From assembly GCF_027214045.1 (NCBI RefSeq), contig NZ_JAPWHE010000009.1:1-64000 (forward strand): 64,000 nucleotides of DNA, given 5' to 3'. The stretch comes from Castellaniella denitrificans (lineage in GTDB: Bacteria > Pseudomonadota > Gammaproteobacteria > Burkholderiales > Burkholderiaceae_B). Positions 37,773 to 46,822 of the stretch are shown here, piece after piece; within the stretch, counting starts at the first letter, position 1; the number at the start of each line of letters is the position of its first letter. Under the pieces are notes generated by a model. It worked only from the letters and a program-made list of their open reading frames with translations, was not told where the DNA came from and did no database searches. The position numbers and the translations under genes were made by a program.

Positions 37773-38459
37773 TTACATGACCTGCCGGATGTCCAGCAGG
37801 GAAATCTTCTGCCCCAGGGCCAGGTTCAGCCTCAGGCCTTCCGATGTATAGGCGATGCTGTTGATGTGACCCGAGGTGAGCGTCCCGGCGGAGACCGGCT
37901 GGCCGTTGGCGTCGGAAGCCGCCACCTGCACGGTATAGGCTCCGTCCGGCACGGCCGCGCCTGCGTCGTCCAGACCATCCCAGCTCATGGGATAGACGCC
38001 GGCGCCCTGGGCGTCGAGCTCGATCTTGCGCACGGCCTTGCCGGCCGAATCCAGGATCGTGACCGTGGTTTTGGCCGCGCCGGACATCAGATCGATACCG
38101 AAGGGCGTGGCGGCCTTGGCGCCCGATTCCTGATCAGTGCCCAGGGAGATTTTCTCGCCCGGATACAGGACGTCCTTGCCGATCAGGCCTGCGGCCTGCA
38201 GGGACTGGGACATGTCCATCTGGCCCGACAAGGCCAGCAAGGTGTTGTTCAGGCCCTGGATGCCATTGACCATGGACAGTTGCGCGATCTGCGACGTGAC
38301 CTCGGCGTTGTCCATGGGGTTCAGGGGATCCTGATTCTTCAGTTGCGTGACCAACAGGGTCAGAAAACGGTCCTGGGTGTCGCCCATCAGATTCTTGGTC
38401 TGCGCATTGGCCAGCGCAGAGGCGGTGTTCGAACCGTAGACGTCATTCACGGCGGGCAT
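37773..38459 (-). CDS. flgD: Flagellar hook-cap protein FlgD
   Basis: 228 aa. The FlgD signature is clear: DRFLTLLVTQLKNQDPLNPMDNAEVTSQIAQLSMVNGIQGLN, followed by a two-lobed C-terminal part with DGLDDAGAAVPDGAYTVQV. Acts as a scaffold for hook assembly and is removed afterwards. Confidence 0.96.
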   Translation of the reverse strand: MPAVNDVYGSNTASALANAQTKNLMGDTQDRFLTLLVTQLKNQDPLNPMDNAEVTSQIAQLSMVNGIQGLNNTLLALSGQMDMSQSLQAAGLIGKDVLYPGEKISLGTDQESGAKAATPFGIDLMSGAAKTTVTILDSAGKAVRKIELDAQGAGVYPMSWDGLDDAGAAVPDGAYTVQVAASDANGQPVSAGTLTSGHINSIAYTSEGLRLNLALGQKISLLDIRQVM

Positions 38460-38470
38460 GGCGGAACTCC

Positions 38471-38878
38471 TTATTGACCCAGAGTGAGGGTCTTGGCCAT
38501 CAGCGACTTGGCCGTGTTGATGACTTCCACGTTGGCCTGGTAGGACCGGGATGCGGAAATCATGTTGACGGTCTCGGCGACGACATCGACATTGGGCAGG
38601 GTGACATAGCCCTTGGCATCCGCCAGGGGGTTGCCGGGATCGTACTGGATGCGCGGGGGCGCGTTGCTTTCCAGGACCGAGGCGACCCGCACGCCGCCGA
38701 CGGCCTCGGAACGGGCCGAAGGCGTCATCTGGAACACGACCTGGCGGGCCTTGTAGGGCTGACCATCGGGACCGACGGCGCTTTCGGCATTGGCGATGTT
38801 GCTGGCCGACACATTCATGCGCTGGGACTGGGCCGACAGCGCGGAGCCGGCGATCTGGAAGATACTTAAGGTAGACAT
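38471..38878 (-). CDS. flgC: Flagellar proximal rod protein FlgC
   Basis: 135 aa. Begins [46 protein letters not shown] and ends [41 protein letters not shown]. Both blocks are diagnostic of FlgC. Follows flgB by 23 bp. Confidence 0.97.
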   Translation of the reverse strand: MSTLSIFQIAGSALSAQSQRMNVSASNIANAESAVGPDGQPYKARQVVFQMTPSARSEAVGGVRVASVLESNAPPRIQYDPGNPLADAKGYVTLPNVDVVAETVNMISASRSYQANVEVINTAKSLMAKTLTLGQ

Positions 38879-38901
38879 GGCGATTTCCGTGGCGCGGCCG
38901 G

Positions 38902-39315
38902 TTATTGCTGGATCACGGCCAGCAGGGATTTGATGCGCCCGTTCAGAACCTGAAGGTCCGTCTGGTAGCGCATGGTGTTGTCCGCGAACTGGGTGCGTTC
39001 AGTGTCCATTTCAACCGTATTGCCATCCAGGCTGGGTTGGGCCGGCACACGATACAATTCCTCGGCGGGGCCGCTGGTATGCGCGCTGGCCGGGATGTGG
39101 CGCGCCGAGGTCAGGGTCAGGGACGTATCCGGCAGTCGCGGCAGGCCGCCGCCTCCCATGGCCTCGCGCAGGGTGGCGTTGAAATCGATGTCGCGCGCCT
39201 TGTAATTGGGCGTGTCGGCATTGGCGATATTGGACGCCAGGATTTCCTGCCGCTGCTGGCGCAGGGCCAGGGCTTTCTGATAGAACTCGAAGTCCTTGCC
39301 GATTCGATCGATCAT
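38902..39315 (-). CDS. flgB: Flagellar proximal rod protein FlgB
   Basis: 137 aa. The frame is open far upstream, but the family start [45 protein letters not shown] places the ATG at 39315. Ends [36 protein letters not shown]. First gene of the flgB-J operon, divergent from flgA. Confidence 0.96.
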   Translation of the reverse strand: MIDRIGKDFEFYQKALALRQQRQEILASNIANADTPNYKARDIDFNATLREAMGGGGLPRLPDTSLTLTSARHIPASAHTSGPAEELYRVPAQPSLDGNTVEMDTERTQFADNTMRYQTDLQVLNGRIKSLLAVIQQ

Positions 39316-39523
39316 GGCTTTACACTGAAACGGATGAGCGGAGTGCGCGCCACCGTGCACCAAATGATCCCCCGACCATTCGCGGCTTTTTCGCACACCG
39401 CCATAGTACGGTCCCCGCCAGGGAGATAAACGCCAAAACAAAGCGGGGATTGAAGCCCTATTCATCCGTTGCGGCCCGCCTCCCGGGCGGCCGCCAGCCA
39501 CCGGCTTCACCTACAATAAACCC
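39316..39523. promoter_or_regulatory. Divergent control region between flgB and flgA
   Basis: 208 bp with no gene. Holds the promoters of flgB-J (-) and flgA (+). The block CAAAGCGGGGAT at 39439-39450 shares the core AGCGGGGAT with the fliE/fliF gap. No clean -10/-35 pair or sigma-28 site was seen, which fits activation by FlhDC. Confidence 0.5.
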
Positions 39524-40222
39524 ATGCGTGCATTTCGATTTCTGTCTTTCCTGCTATTGGCCGCCACCCTGCCGGGCCAGGGGCGCGCCCAGGCGGACCG
39601 CCCCGCCCTGCAGGACCCGGCCACCGTCGTCGCCCGGGCCGAAGCGCTGCTGAAGGACCGGGCGGCATCCTGGCCGGGCCGGGCCGTCATCCATGTGGAC
39701 ACGCCGCGCATCGTGAACCAGCCAGCCTGTGAGCGAATGGAGGCCTTCCTGGCCGGATCGGGCCTGCAGCCGCGCACGCCTGTGGGGGTGCGCTGCCTGG
39801 CACCGCAACCCTGGACCCTCTACGTGCAGGCCAGCGTCCAGATCCTGGGGACCTATTTCGTGGCTAACCGCCTGATCCGGCGGGACGAGATCCTGAGCCT
39901 CGACGACCTCGACACCCGGGAAGGCGACCTGCTGCGCAACCGCCGGTTGATCGGCGACCCCGCCCACATCGTCGGCTGGATCGCCACGCGTCGCATCCGC
40001 GCCGGAGGTGCAATCGAATCCGGTGCGCTGCGCGACCCGAACACCATCGAACGCGGCCAGCAGGTCCGCACCGTCGCGCGCGGCGTCGGCTTCGTCGCCA
40101 GCGGCGAGGGACAGGCCCTGGAATCCGGCGCCCCGGGCACCCAGATCCAGATCCGCACACCGGGGGGACAGATCATCACCGGGACGGTGATCGACGCCCA
40201 CACAGTCCAGGTTATGATGTAA
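39524..40222 (+). CDS. flgA: Flagellar P-ring assembly chaperone FlgA
   Basis: 232 aa. Signal peptide (MRAFRFLSFLLLAATLPGQGRAQA) and a C-terminal SAF-like domain (VANRLIRRDEILSLDDLDTREGDLLRN, then GQQVRTVARGVGFVASGEGQALESGAPGTQIQIRTPGGQIITGTVID). Periplasmic helper for FlgI polymerisation. Transcribed away from flgB and 10 bp upstream of the flgMN promoter. Confidence 0.93.
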   Translation: MRAFRFLSFLLLAATLPGQGRAQADRPALQDPATVVARAEALLKDRAASWPGRAVIHVDTPRIVNQPACERMEAFLAGSGLQPRTPVGVRCLAPQPWTLYVQASVQILGTYFVANRLIRRDEILSLDDLDTREGDLLRNRRLIGDPAHIVGWIATRRIRAGGAIESGALRDPNTIERGQQVRTVARGVGFVASGEGQALESGAPGTQIQIRTPGGQIITGTVIDAHTVQVMM

Positions 40223-40232
40223 GGCAGGGGCC

Positions 40233-40259
40233 TAAAGAATCCGCCCGGGCCGCCGTTAT
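40233..40259 (+). promoter_or_regulatory. Sigma-28 (FliA) promoter of flgMN
   Basis: TAAAGAAT, 11 bp, GCCGTTAT, about 46 bp before the flgM start. Lets FliA raise its own anti-sigma factor, as in enterobacteria. flgM can probably also be read from flgA, which ends just upstream. Confidence 0.9.
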
Positions 40260-40304
40260 GAGGGATGCACCAATGATCCATCCCACTCAATCCGGAGACG
40301 AGCC

Positions 40305-40592
40305 TTGAAAATCAACTCCACTTCGTCCAACCCCCTCCTCAACGGGGTGGCCGGGGGAACGCGCGGCGACACGGCTTCCCACGCCGCGTCCGGCTCGGCC
40401 GTCAGCAGCCGCACCGCGGTGGATCTCAGCCCCGCCGCCCGCCATCTGGCCGCCCTGAACGACGGCAGCGCCGACGTCCGGTCCGAGCGCGTTCAGCAGA
40501 TCCGCGATGCACTGATCTCGGGCGAACTGAGAATCGATCCCGGCAAGATCGCCGACGGCCTGCTGGCCAGCGTGCGTGATCTGCTGAAATGA
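40305..40592 (+). CDS. flgM: Anti-sigma-28 factor FlgM
   Basis: 95 aa, disordered and Ser/Ala-rich at the N terminus. The C-terminal sigma-binding region reads VDLSPAARHLAALNDGSADVRSERVQQIRDALISGELRIDPGKIADGLLASVRDLLK, the FlgM pattern. It binds FliA and is exported through the finished hook. Overlaps flgN by 4 bp. Confidence 0.94.
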   Translation: MKINSTSSNPLLNGVAGGTRGDTASHAASGSAVSSRTAVDLSPAARHLAALNDGSADVRSERVQQIRDALISGELRIDPGKIADGLLASVRDLLK

Positions 40593-41035
40593 ATCCAGGC
40601 GACAAACTGCTGCGCTGCGTTCAGGCCCAGTCGGACCTGCTGGATGAGTTCATCCAGGCCCTGGAGGCCGAATCCGCCGCCCTGCTGGACGAACCCTCCA
40701 ATCTTGCGCTGGCCGAACTGACCCAACGCAAGAACGACTATGCGCAACGTTTGGCCCAACTGGACCAGGATCGTGTGCATATCCTGACAGAGCTGGAACA
40801 GAGCGACGATGCCGCCGGCATCGACGCGATCTGCGCCGTCTATCCCGAATTGCGCACGACCTTCGACACATTGTTCGAGCGCGCCGAGCGCGCCGGACGG
40901 CTGAACCAGGACAATGGCCAGATCCTGCACACTTTCATGGAACACAATCAGCGCGCGCTGGATACCCTGCATTCCCTGGTCAACCAGGATCTGTACGACG
41001 CGCGCGGCCGCCTGCCCCGCCGCCAGCAGCCATAG
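40589..41035 (+). CDS. flgN: Flagellar chaperone FlgN
   Basis: 148 aa, helical. Chaperone of the junction proteins FlgK and FlgL. Typical pattern: LLDEFIQALEAESAALLDEPSNLALAELTQRKNDYAQRLAQLDQDR and GRLNQDNGQILHTFMEHNQRALDTL. Position after flgM agrees. Convergent with flhF, 78 bp apart, without a clear terminator. Confidence 0.9.
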   Translation: MNPGDKLLRCVQAQSDLLDEFIQALEAESAALLDEPSNLALAELTQRKNDYAQRLAQLDQDRVHILTELEQSDDAAGIDAICAVYPELRTTFDTLFERAERAGRLNQDNGQILHTFMEHNQRALDTLHSLVNQDLYDARGRLPRRQQP

Positions 41036-41113
41036 GCCACGCCATCGCGCACTTTTTGCGACAGGTTCATTGGCAGGCTCCGGACGCTCGCGCAGCGTGG
41101 ACGCCCTGACGCC

Positions 41114-43450
41114 CTAATCAGCCAATAATTCCTTCAACGCGTACAGCTTGAGCAACCCTGCATGGGATTGGCGCGACGCGAGCCGATCGGCGGCGCCCAG
41201 CATGCGGGCCGCAACCCGGGCCACCGGGGCCAGCGAGGGATCCTGGGCCAGACGCCAGGCCGCCAGTCCCATCTGGGCCGCGAACACCGCCCGGTCGACC
41301 AGAGGCTCACGTCCGGCGTCAGCCAGCAGCGGCGCGGCTTGACGCCAGGCCGCATGGCATTCCTGACGCAGCATCAGCGCACGGGCGATCCGCTCAAGGT
41401 CGGGCTCCACCGCCATGCCGGCCATGGCATGCCAGACCCTCAGCAAACGACCATCCCGGGGATCCACGGCCCGCAGACTGAAGATCCTCACCGGAAGCGC
41501 GGGCTCGCCGCGTGCGCGCAGTTCGGCCCGCCCCGAGGCCGCCCACCAGGCCGGCCGGTCATCCTCCAGACCGGCTGCCGACAGCAAAGGCCAGAACGCC
41601 TGCGCGTCCAACGGTTGAAACATCAGCGACTGGACAGCGGCCGACAGGACGCAGGGCTCGTCGTCCAGAAAGATCCGGGCGCGGGGACTGCAGGCGGTCA
41701 GCCAATGGCGGCCGCCCGCGCTCAGGGCGCGCAGCAGGGTCTGGCTGCCGCCATCGAACACGTGCAGGACCGCGGTGGGCGCCCCCTCGGTTTCGACTTC
41801 GATCTGTCCCCGCAACGCGTCGGCCGCCGAAGGGGCCGTCAACCTGGCGCCCTGGGGCGTATGCCAGCCATCCGCCAGGCCCGCCTGCTGGGTAGCGACA
41901 GCCAGCGGCCGGCCCTGCCCGTCGAACCAGGCGGCCCCCAACCAGGCCCCGCGCCGGCCCTGCCAATCCAGGGACTGGCGCGCATGCACGACCAATGCCT
42001 GCCCGGTTTCGTCCAGACCACCGTGGGCGACCCGGCGCAGATGGTCGATGGCCTCGGCGGCAGGAGGCAGATCGCCCGCCGCGCGGCTGCGCCACAGATC
42101 GTAGGCCTCGGACAACACCGGGTCCTCGTCCTGCAGTGCCACGGCGGCACGCAACTGGTCCATGCCCAGCGCATCGCCCCGCGCCGAACCGGTCAGCAAC
42201 TGCGGCAGCAGAATCTGCTGGCGGCGCCTTTCGGCGGCGGCGTCCGGACTGTCGGCAGGCTGCGTCATGGACAAAAGAGCGGCCAGGTCGGCCTCGGAGG
42301 GCGCATACAAGGTGCGGTTGGCCTGGGCCGGCGCCAGCGCGCGGTCCACGAGATCCGCAGCTGACAGGAACAGCAGGTTTTCCGGGACCTTCTGTCCGTT
42401 GGAGACGTAATGGATCGGCAGCTTGTAGCGGATCGCGGTGTCCAGCGCGGCGCCCAGGCGCGAGGCCTCGTCTATCTTGGACACGATGCAGCCACGCAGC
42501 GGCGTGCCGCCGTCGCCGGCATAGGACCGGGCGACCTCGTCCAGCGTGTCGCCATGGCTGGCGGCGTTGAGCACCAGCAGGCGTTCAACCTGTCGTCCGG
42601 CCCCCGCCAGCAGGGCAGCCTGTTCGTGGATGTAGCGGTCGCGCTGGCTGATGCCGACATTATCGATCAACAAGGTCTGGTCAGGCCGCACAGTCTGCAT
42701 GACACGGCGCATTTCGTGGACGTCCTGGACGACATGCACCGGCACACGCAGCATCTGACCGTAGATCTTGAGCTGTTCGTGCGCGCCGATCCGGTAGGTG
42801 TCGGTCGTCACCAGCACCAGGCTGCCGGGACCGGCGCGGCGCACGCAACGGGCGGCGAGCTTGGCCACCGTAGTGGTCTTGCCCACGCCGGTCGGACCGA
42901 CGAGGGCCAGCGCCAGGCCGGGTTGCCAGAGGGCATCCTCGGAGGCGAGCACAGGCAGATGGCGGACCAGTTCGTTGCGCGCCCATTGAAGCGCCGCCCG
43001 GGTGGCGGCCTGTTCGGGCATGTGCTTGAGCATCGCGCGCAGCAGCGCCGTGCTGAAACCGAAACGCAGCAGACTCTGGAACAGCATGACCGCCTGCGGG
43101 GAGCGGCGCAACTGGCTGCCCCACATCAGTTCGTCGATCCGGGTTTCCAGAGACCCCTTGAGCTCGTCGATGGCGCCCATCAAGTCCGCGCCGGGGGGGT
43201 GGCGCCCCGCCTCGGCATGCGGCGCGGGGGCCCGGAGGGTTGCGGAGCGGGCCTGCTGGGGGGCGGGCGATGGCTGAGCCGGTGCGGCGGCCGCATCGGC
43301 ATCCGGCAGGGACGTCTGGTCGGTGGCGAGAATTTCCACCCCGCCGTTGACCCGCTTGTTGGAAATGATGAGTGCGTCGGGCCCCAGCGCGAGGCGCACC
43401 TGCCGCATGGCCTCGCGGTTGGTGGCACCGAAGAAACGACTGATGTTCAC
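41114..43450 (-). CDS. flhF: Flagellar SRP-like GTPase FlhF, with a long C-terminal extension
   Basis: 778 aa. The N-terminal segment MNISRFFGATNREAMRQVRLALGPDALIISNKRV and NG-type GTPase are clear: G1 GPTGVGKTTT (residues 185-194), TTDTYRIGAHEQLKIYG (215-231), G3 DNVG (263-266) and G4 SKID (324-327). GTPase homology ends near residue 395. The remaining 380 residues have no motif that I recognise and are Ala/Leu/Arg-rich. Usual FlhF proteins are about 430-500 aa. FlhF normally places polar flagella together with FlhG, which is not found in the window. Overlaps flhA by 4 bp. Confidence 0.93.
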   Translation of the reverse strand: MNISRFFGATNREAMRQVRLALGPDALIISNKRVNGGVEILATDQTSLPDADAAAAPAQPSPAPQQARSATLRAPAPHAEAGRHPPGADLMGAIDELKGSLETRIDELMWGSQLRRSPQAVMLFQSLLRFGFSTALLRAMLKHMPEQAATRAALQWARNELVRHLPVLASEDALWQPGLALALVGPTGVGKTTTVAKLAARCVRRAGPGSLVLVTTDTYRIGAHEQLKIYGQMLRVPVHVVQDVHEMRRVMQTVRPDQTLLIDNVGISQRDRYIHEQAALLAGAGRQVERLLVLNAASHGDTLDEVARSYAGDGGTPLRGCIVSKIDEASRLGAALDTAIRYKLPIHYVSNGQKVPENLLFLSAADLVDRALAPAQANRTLYAPSEADLAALLSMTQPADSPDAAAERRRQQILLPQLLTGSARGDALGMDQLRAAVALQDEDPVLSEAYDLWRSRAAGDLPPAAEAIDHLRRVAHGGLDETGQALVVHARQSLDWQGRRGAWLGAAWFDGQGRPLAVATQQAGLADGWHTPQGARLTAPSAADALRGQIEVETEGAPTAVLHVFDGGSQTLLRALSAGGRHWLTACSPRARIFLDDEPCVLSAAVQSLMFQPLDAQAFWPLLSAAGLEDDRPAWWAASGRAELRARGEPALPVRIFSLRAVDPRDGRLLRVWHAMAGMAVEPDLERIARALMLRQECHAAWRQAAPLLADAGREPLVDRAVFAAQMGLAAWRLAQDPSLAPVARVAARMLGAADRLASRQSHAGLLKLYALKELLAD

Positions 43451-45561
43451 GCAGGACTCCCGCCAACGACCGCAGTGACCCGAATGATACGCTCTTCAGG
43501 TATCTCGGCACTCGAGAGCACCGCCATGTGCGGCAGATGATGGCGCAGGAAGCGCGACAGCGAGGCCCGCAACACCGGCGGCACGACCAGCACGGGTGCG
43601 TCACCCCGCTCTTCCTGATCCTGGACGATGCGTCCGACGTCGCCCAGGAGATTTTCCGCCAGACCCGGTTCGAGGGCACCACTGCTGCCCAGGGCTTGCA
43701 TCAGCACCCGCTCCAGGCGGGCGTCCAGGCCGATGACGCGCAATTCCGTCTCGCCGGCGAACCAGTGCTGAACAATGGCCCGCCCCAGCGCCACCCGGAC
43801 CTGCGCCAGCAGTTCGTCGAGACTCGGACCCGTATTGGCCGGATTGAGGGCGGCCAGGCGCGGGGCATGCTCGGTGATGGTTTCGAGGATGCTGCGCATG
43901 TCGCGGATGGGAACATCTTCGTCGAGCAGGCTGCGCAGCAGATTCTGCAACTGCGGCAGCGTGACGGTCTTGGGCACCAGATCCTCGACCAGCTTGGGCA
44001 CGTCGCGGGCGACGTGATCCAGCAGTTGCTGGGTTTCCTGGCGGCCCAGCAGCCGTGATCCGTAGCGGTGCATCAGATGGTTCAGGTGCGTGGCCACCAC
44101 CGTGGCCGTGTCGACCACGGTATAACCGGCGATCTGCGCCTGTTCCCGCAAGGCCGGATCGATCCAGAACGCGGGCAGACCGAAGGCCGGATCCTTGGTT
44201 GGCGTGCCCTGGATGGGCCCTGTCACGCCACCCGGATCGATGGCCAGCCATTGCCCGGTCTGCGCCACGCCGCGCCCGACCTCCACGCCGAACAACAGGA
44301 TGCGATAGTCCGTGGGCTTGATTTCCAGATTGTCGCGAATGTGCACGACCGGGGGCAGAAAGCCCATTTCCTGGGCGAATTTCTTGCGCAGGCTGCGGAT
44401 GCGGTGCAGCAGTTCGCCGTTCTGCTGATGATCCACCAGGGAAATCAGACGATAGCCGACTTCCAGACCCAGCGGATCGACGGGAGCCACATCGTCCCAG
44501 CTGGCTTCGGCGGCGGCGGCCACGGCGGCCGCCTGTTCCTGGCCCGGGTCGGCGGCGGCGGCCTGGAGATCGCGCTGCTGTCGCTGGAGCAACAGCCAGC
44601 CGCCTCCACCGATGATGGCCGCCAGCAGCAGGAAAGCTACATGCGGCATGTTGGGAATCAGGCCCATCAGCGTCAGGATCCCGGCGGTGATGAACATCAC
44701 GTTGGGGTTGGAAAACAACTGCCCGATCATCTGCTGACCGACGTCGCGGTCGTCGGCCACGCGCGACACCACCACGCCGGCCGCAGTGGAAATCACCAGC
44801 GCGGGGATCTGCGCCACCAGGCCGTCGCCGATGGTGAGCAGCGTGTAGACAGTGCCCGCGTCGGAAGCCGACAGGCCATGCTGGGCCATGCCGACGATCA
44901 GGCCGCCGATGATGTTGATCACCATGATCAGCAAACCGGCCACAGCGTCGCCGCGCACGAACTTGCTGGCGCCGTCCATGGCGCCGTAGAACTCGGCCTC
45001 CTGGGAGACTTCGGCGCGGCGCCGGCGGGCCTCGTCCTCGCCGATCAGGCCGGCGTTCAGGTCGGCGTCGATGGCCATCTGCTTGCCGGGCATGGCGTCC
45101 AGGGTGAAGCGCGCGCCGACTTCGGCGATACGGCCCGCGCCCTTGGTGATCACGGTGAAATTGATGATCACCAGGATGATGAACACCACGATGCCGACGG
45201 CGAAATTGCCACCCACCAGAAAGTGTCCAAAAGCCTCGATGACCTGGCCGGCGGCGTCCGGCCCCTTGTGGCCGTTGAGCAGCACCACCCGGGTGGAGGC
45301 GACGTTCAGGGACAGGCGCAGTAACGTGGCGAACAGCAGCACCGAGGGGAAAGCGGCGAAATCCAGTGGCTTGCGGGTGAACATGGCCACCAGCAGGATC
45401 ATCACCGACAGGGAAATATTGAAGGTGAACAGCAGGTCCAGGATGAATGGCGGCAGCGGCAGGATCATCATGGCCAGGACCATGAGGATCAGCACGGGGC
45501 CGGCCATCAGGCGGGCATGCCCGGAGCCGTGAGTCTTGAGAAAATCCAGAAAACTGTTCAT
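43447..45561 (-). CDS. flhA: Flagellar export gate protein FlhA
   Basis: 704 aa. Eight N-terminal membrane helices (to about residue 325), the FHIPEP-family signature around GARFTLDAMPGKQMAIDADLNAGLIGEDEARRRRAEVSQEAEFYGAMDGASKFVRGDA, and a large cytoplasmic domain that receives chaperone-substrate complexes. The end is LPHMAVLSSAEIPEERIIRVTAVVG. Overlaps flhB by 4 bp. Confidence 0.98.
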   Translation of the reverse strand: MNSFLDFLKTHGSGHARLMAGPVLILMVLAMMILPLPPFILDLLFTFNISLSVMILLVAMFTRKPLDFAAFPSVLLFATLLRLSLNVASTRVVLLNGHKGPDAAGQVIEAFGHFLVGGNFAVGIVVFIILVIINFTVITKGAGRIAEVGARFTLDAMPGKQMAIDADLNAGLIGEDEARRRRAEVSQEAEFYGAMDGASKFVRGDAVAGLLIMVINIIGGLIVGMAQHGLSASDAGTVYTLLTIGDGLVAQIPALVISTAAGVVVSRVADDRDVGQQMIGQLFSNPNVMFITAGILTLMGLIPNMPHVAFLLLAAIIGGGGWLLLQRQQRDLQAAAADPGQEQAAAVAAAAEASWDDVAPVDPLGLEVGYRLISLVDHQQNGELLHRIRSLRKKFAQEMGFLPPVVHIRDNLEIKPTDYRILLFGVEVGRGVAQTGQWLAIDPGGVTGPIQGTPTKDPAFGLPAFWIDPALREQAQIAGYTVVDTATVVATHLNHLMHRYGSRLLGRQETQQLLDHVARDVPKLVEDLVPKTVTLPQLQNLLRSLLDEDVPIRDMRSILETITEHAPRLAALNPANTGPSLDELLAQVRVALGRAIVQHWFAGETELRVIGLDARLERVLMQALGSSGALEPGLAENLLGDVGRIVQDQEERGDAPVLVVPPVLRASLSRFLRHHLPHMAVLSSAEIPEERIIRVTAVVGGSPA

Positions 45562-46733
45562 GAGGCGGGGGTCAGGGCCTGTTCGGAGCCTTGTTGCAGG
45601 CCTTGTTGCGGATCGAGTTCGGGGGGCACACGCAGGTCCTGCGGCGCCTGCGGCAGTGTACCCGAGCCCTGCCGCCAGTTGCGCAGCTGGTAGACCCAGG
45701 CCAGGACCTCGGCCACGGCGGCGTAGAGTGCGACGGGGATTTCCCGATCGAGCTCGACGTGATGGTAAAGGGCGCGCGCCAGCGGCGGGGCTTCAAGCCG
45801 GGCCACGCCATGCCGGTCCGCAATTTCACGGATCTGCGCGGCGATCAGGCGGGTGCCCTTCGCCACGACCACGGGCGCCCCGCCCTGCCCTTCGCGATAG
45901 CGCAAGGCCACGGCATAGTGGGTCGGGTTGGTGACGACCACATCGGCCTCGGGCACGGCACTCATCATGCGCCGCCGCGCCATGGTGCGCTGCTGCTGGC
46001 GGATGCGGCCCTTGACATGGGGATCGCCGTCGCTGTCCTTGTGCTCCTGCTTGACGTCTTCCTTGGACATGCGCAGTTGCTTGGCATGGTTCCAGAGCTG
46101 CCAGGGCACATCGATCAACACGATGATGATCAACGACGAGGCGATCAGCAGGCAGCACAGCGCGGTCAGGTCCAGCCCGCGCGCCAGCGCCTCGGTGGGC
46201 GCCATGCGGGACAGGGCCAGCATATCGTCCCGGTAGGCCCAGATGACTTTGACGCCAATGAAGCCGACCAGCCCCGCCTTGGCCAGCGTCTTGATCAGCT
46301 CGATCAGGGTCTGCATGGCGAACAGGCGCTTGATGCCCGGCAATGGATTGAGCCGCTCGAATTTGGGCTCCAGGGCTTTGGACGAAAGCAGGAACCCCCC
46401 CAGCGCCACCGAAGAAAAGATGCCGATCACCAGCAGCAGGGCCATGAACGGCAATACGATCAGCAGACCATGCCAGGCGGATTCGCCGGCGACATCGAGC
46501 ATGACCTGGGGATCGCGCGCGATCCGGGTATCGAACCACAGGCCGCTGAACAGAATGCCGCGCAGGGTGCGGAAAATCGAGTCGCCGCCGAGCCACAAGG
46601 CTCCGATGCCACCGATCAGGGCCATGAAGGTGCCCAGCTCGCGCGAACGCGCGACCTGCCCCTCCTCGCGCGCCTTCTGGAGGCGCCGTGGAGTCGCTGC
46701 TTCTGTTTTTTCGAGATCGCTATCCTGGGCCAT
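45558..46733 (-). CDS. flhB: Flagellar export switch protein FlhB
   Basis: 391 aa. Four membrane helices, then a cytoplasmic domain with the intact self-cleavage motif NPTH (residues 269-272), followed by YAVALRYREGQGGAPVVVAKGTRLIAAQIREIADRHGVARLEAPPLARALYHHVELDREIPVALYAAVAEVLAWVYQL. Cleavage switches export from hook to filament proteins in response to FliK. First gene of flhBAF; upstream lies a receptor gene. Confidence 0.97.
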   Translation of the reverse strand: MAQDSDLEKTEAATPRRLQKAREEGQVARSRELGTFMALIGGIGALWLGGDSIFRTLRGILFSGLWFDTRIARDPQVMLDVAGESAWHGLLIVLPFMALLLVIGIFSSVALGGFLLSSKALEPKFERLNPLPGIKRLFAMQTLIELIKTLAKAGLVGFIGVKVIWAYRDDMLALSRMAPTEALARGLDLTALCCLLIASSLIIIVLIDVPWQLWNHAKQLRMSKEDVKQEHKDSDGDPHVKGRIRQQQRTMARRRMMSAVPEADVVVTNPTHYAVALRYREGQGGAPVVVAKGTRLIAAQIREIADRHGVARLEAPPLARALYHHVELDREIPVALYAAVAEVLAWVYQLRNWRQGSGTLPQAPQDLRVPPELDPQQGLQQGSEQALTPAS

Positions 46734-46822
46734 GCTCAGCCGACGACAATGCAGACAGCCTGGATTGTAGTGTTCAGGCCATCGGGGCGAAGCACGGATA
46801 AAAGCGCATTAGGCGCGGTAAT

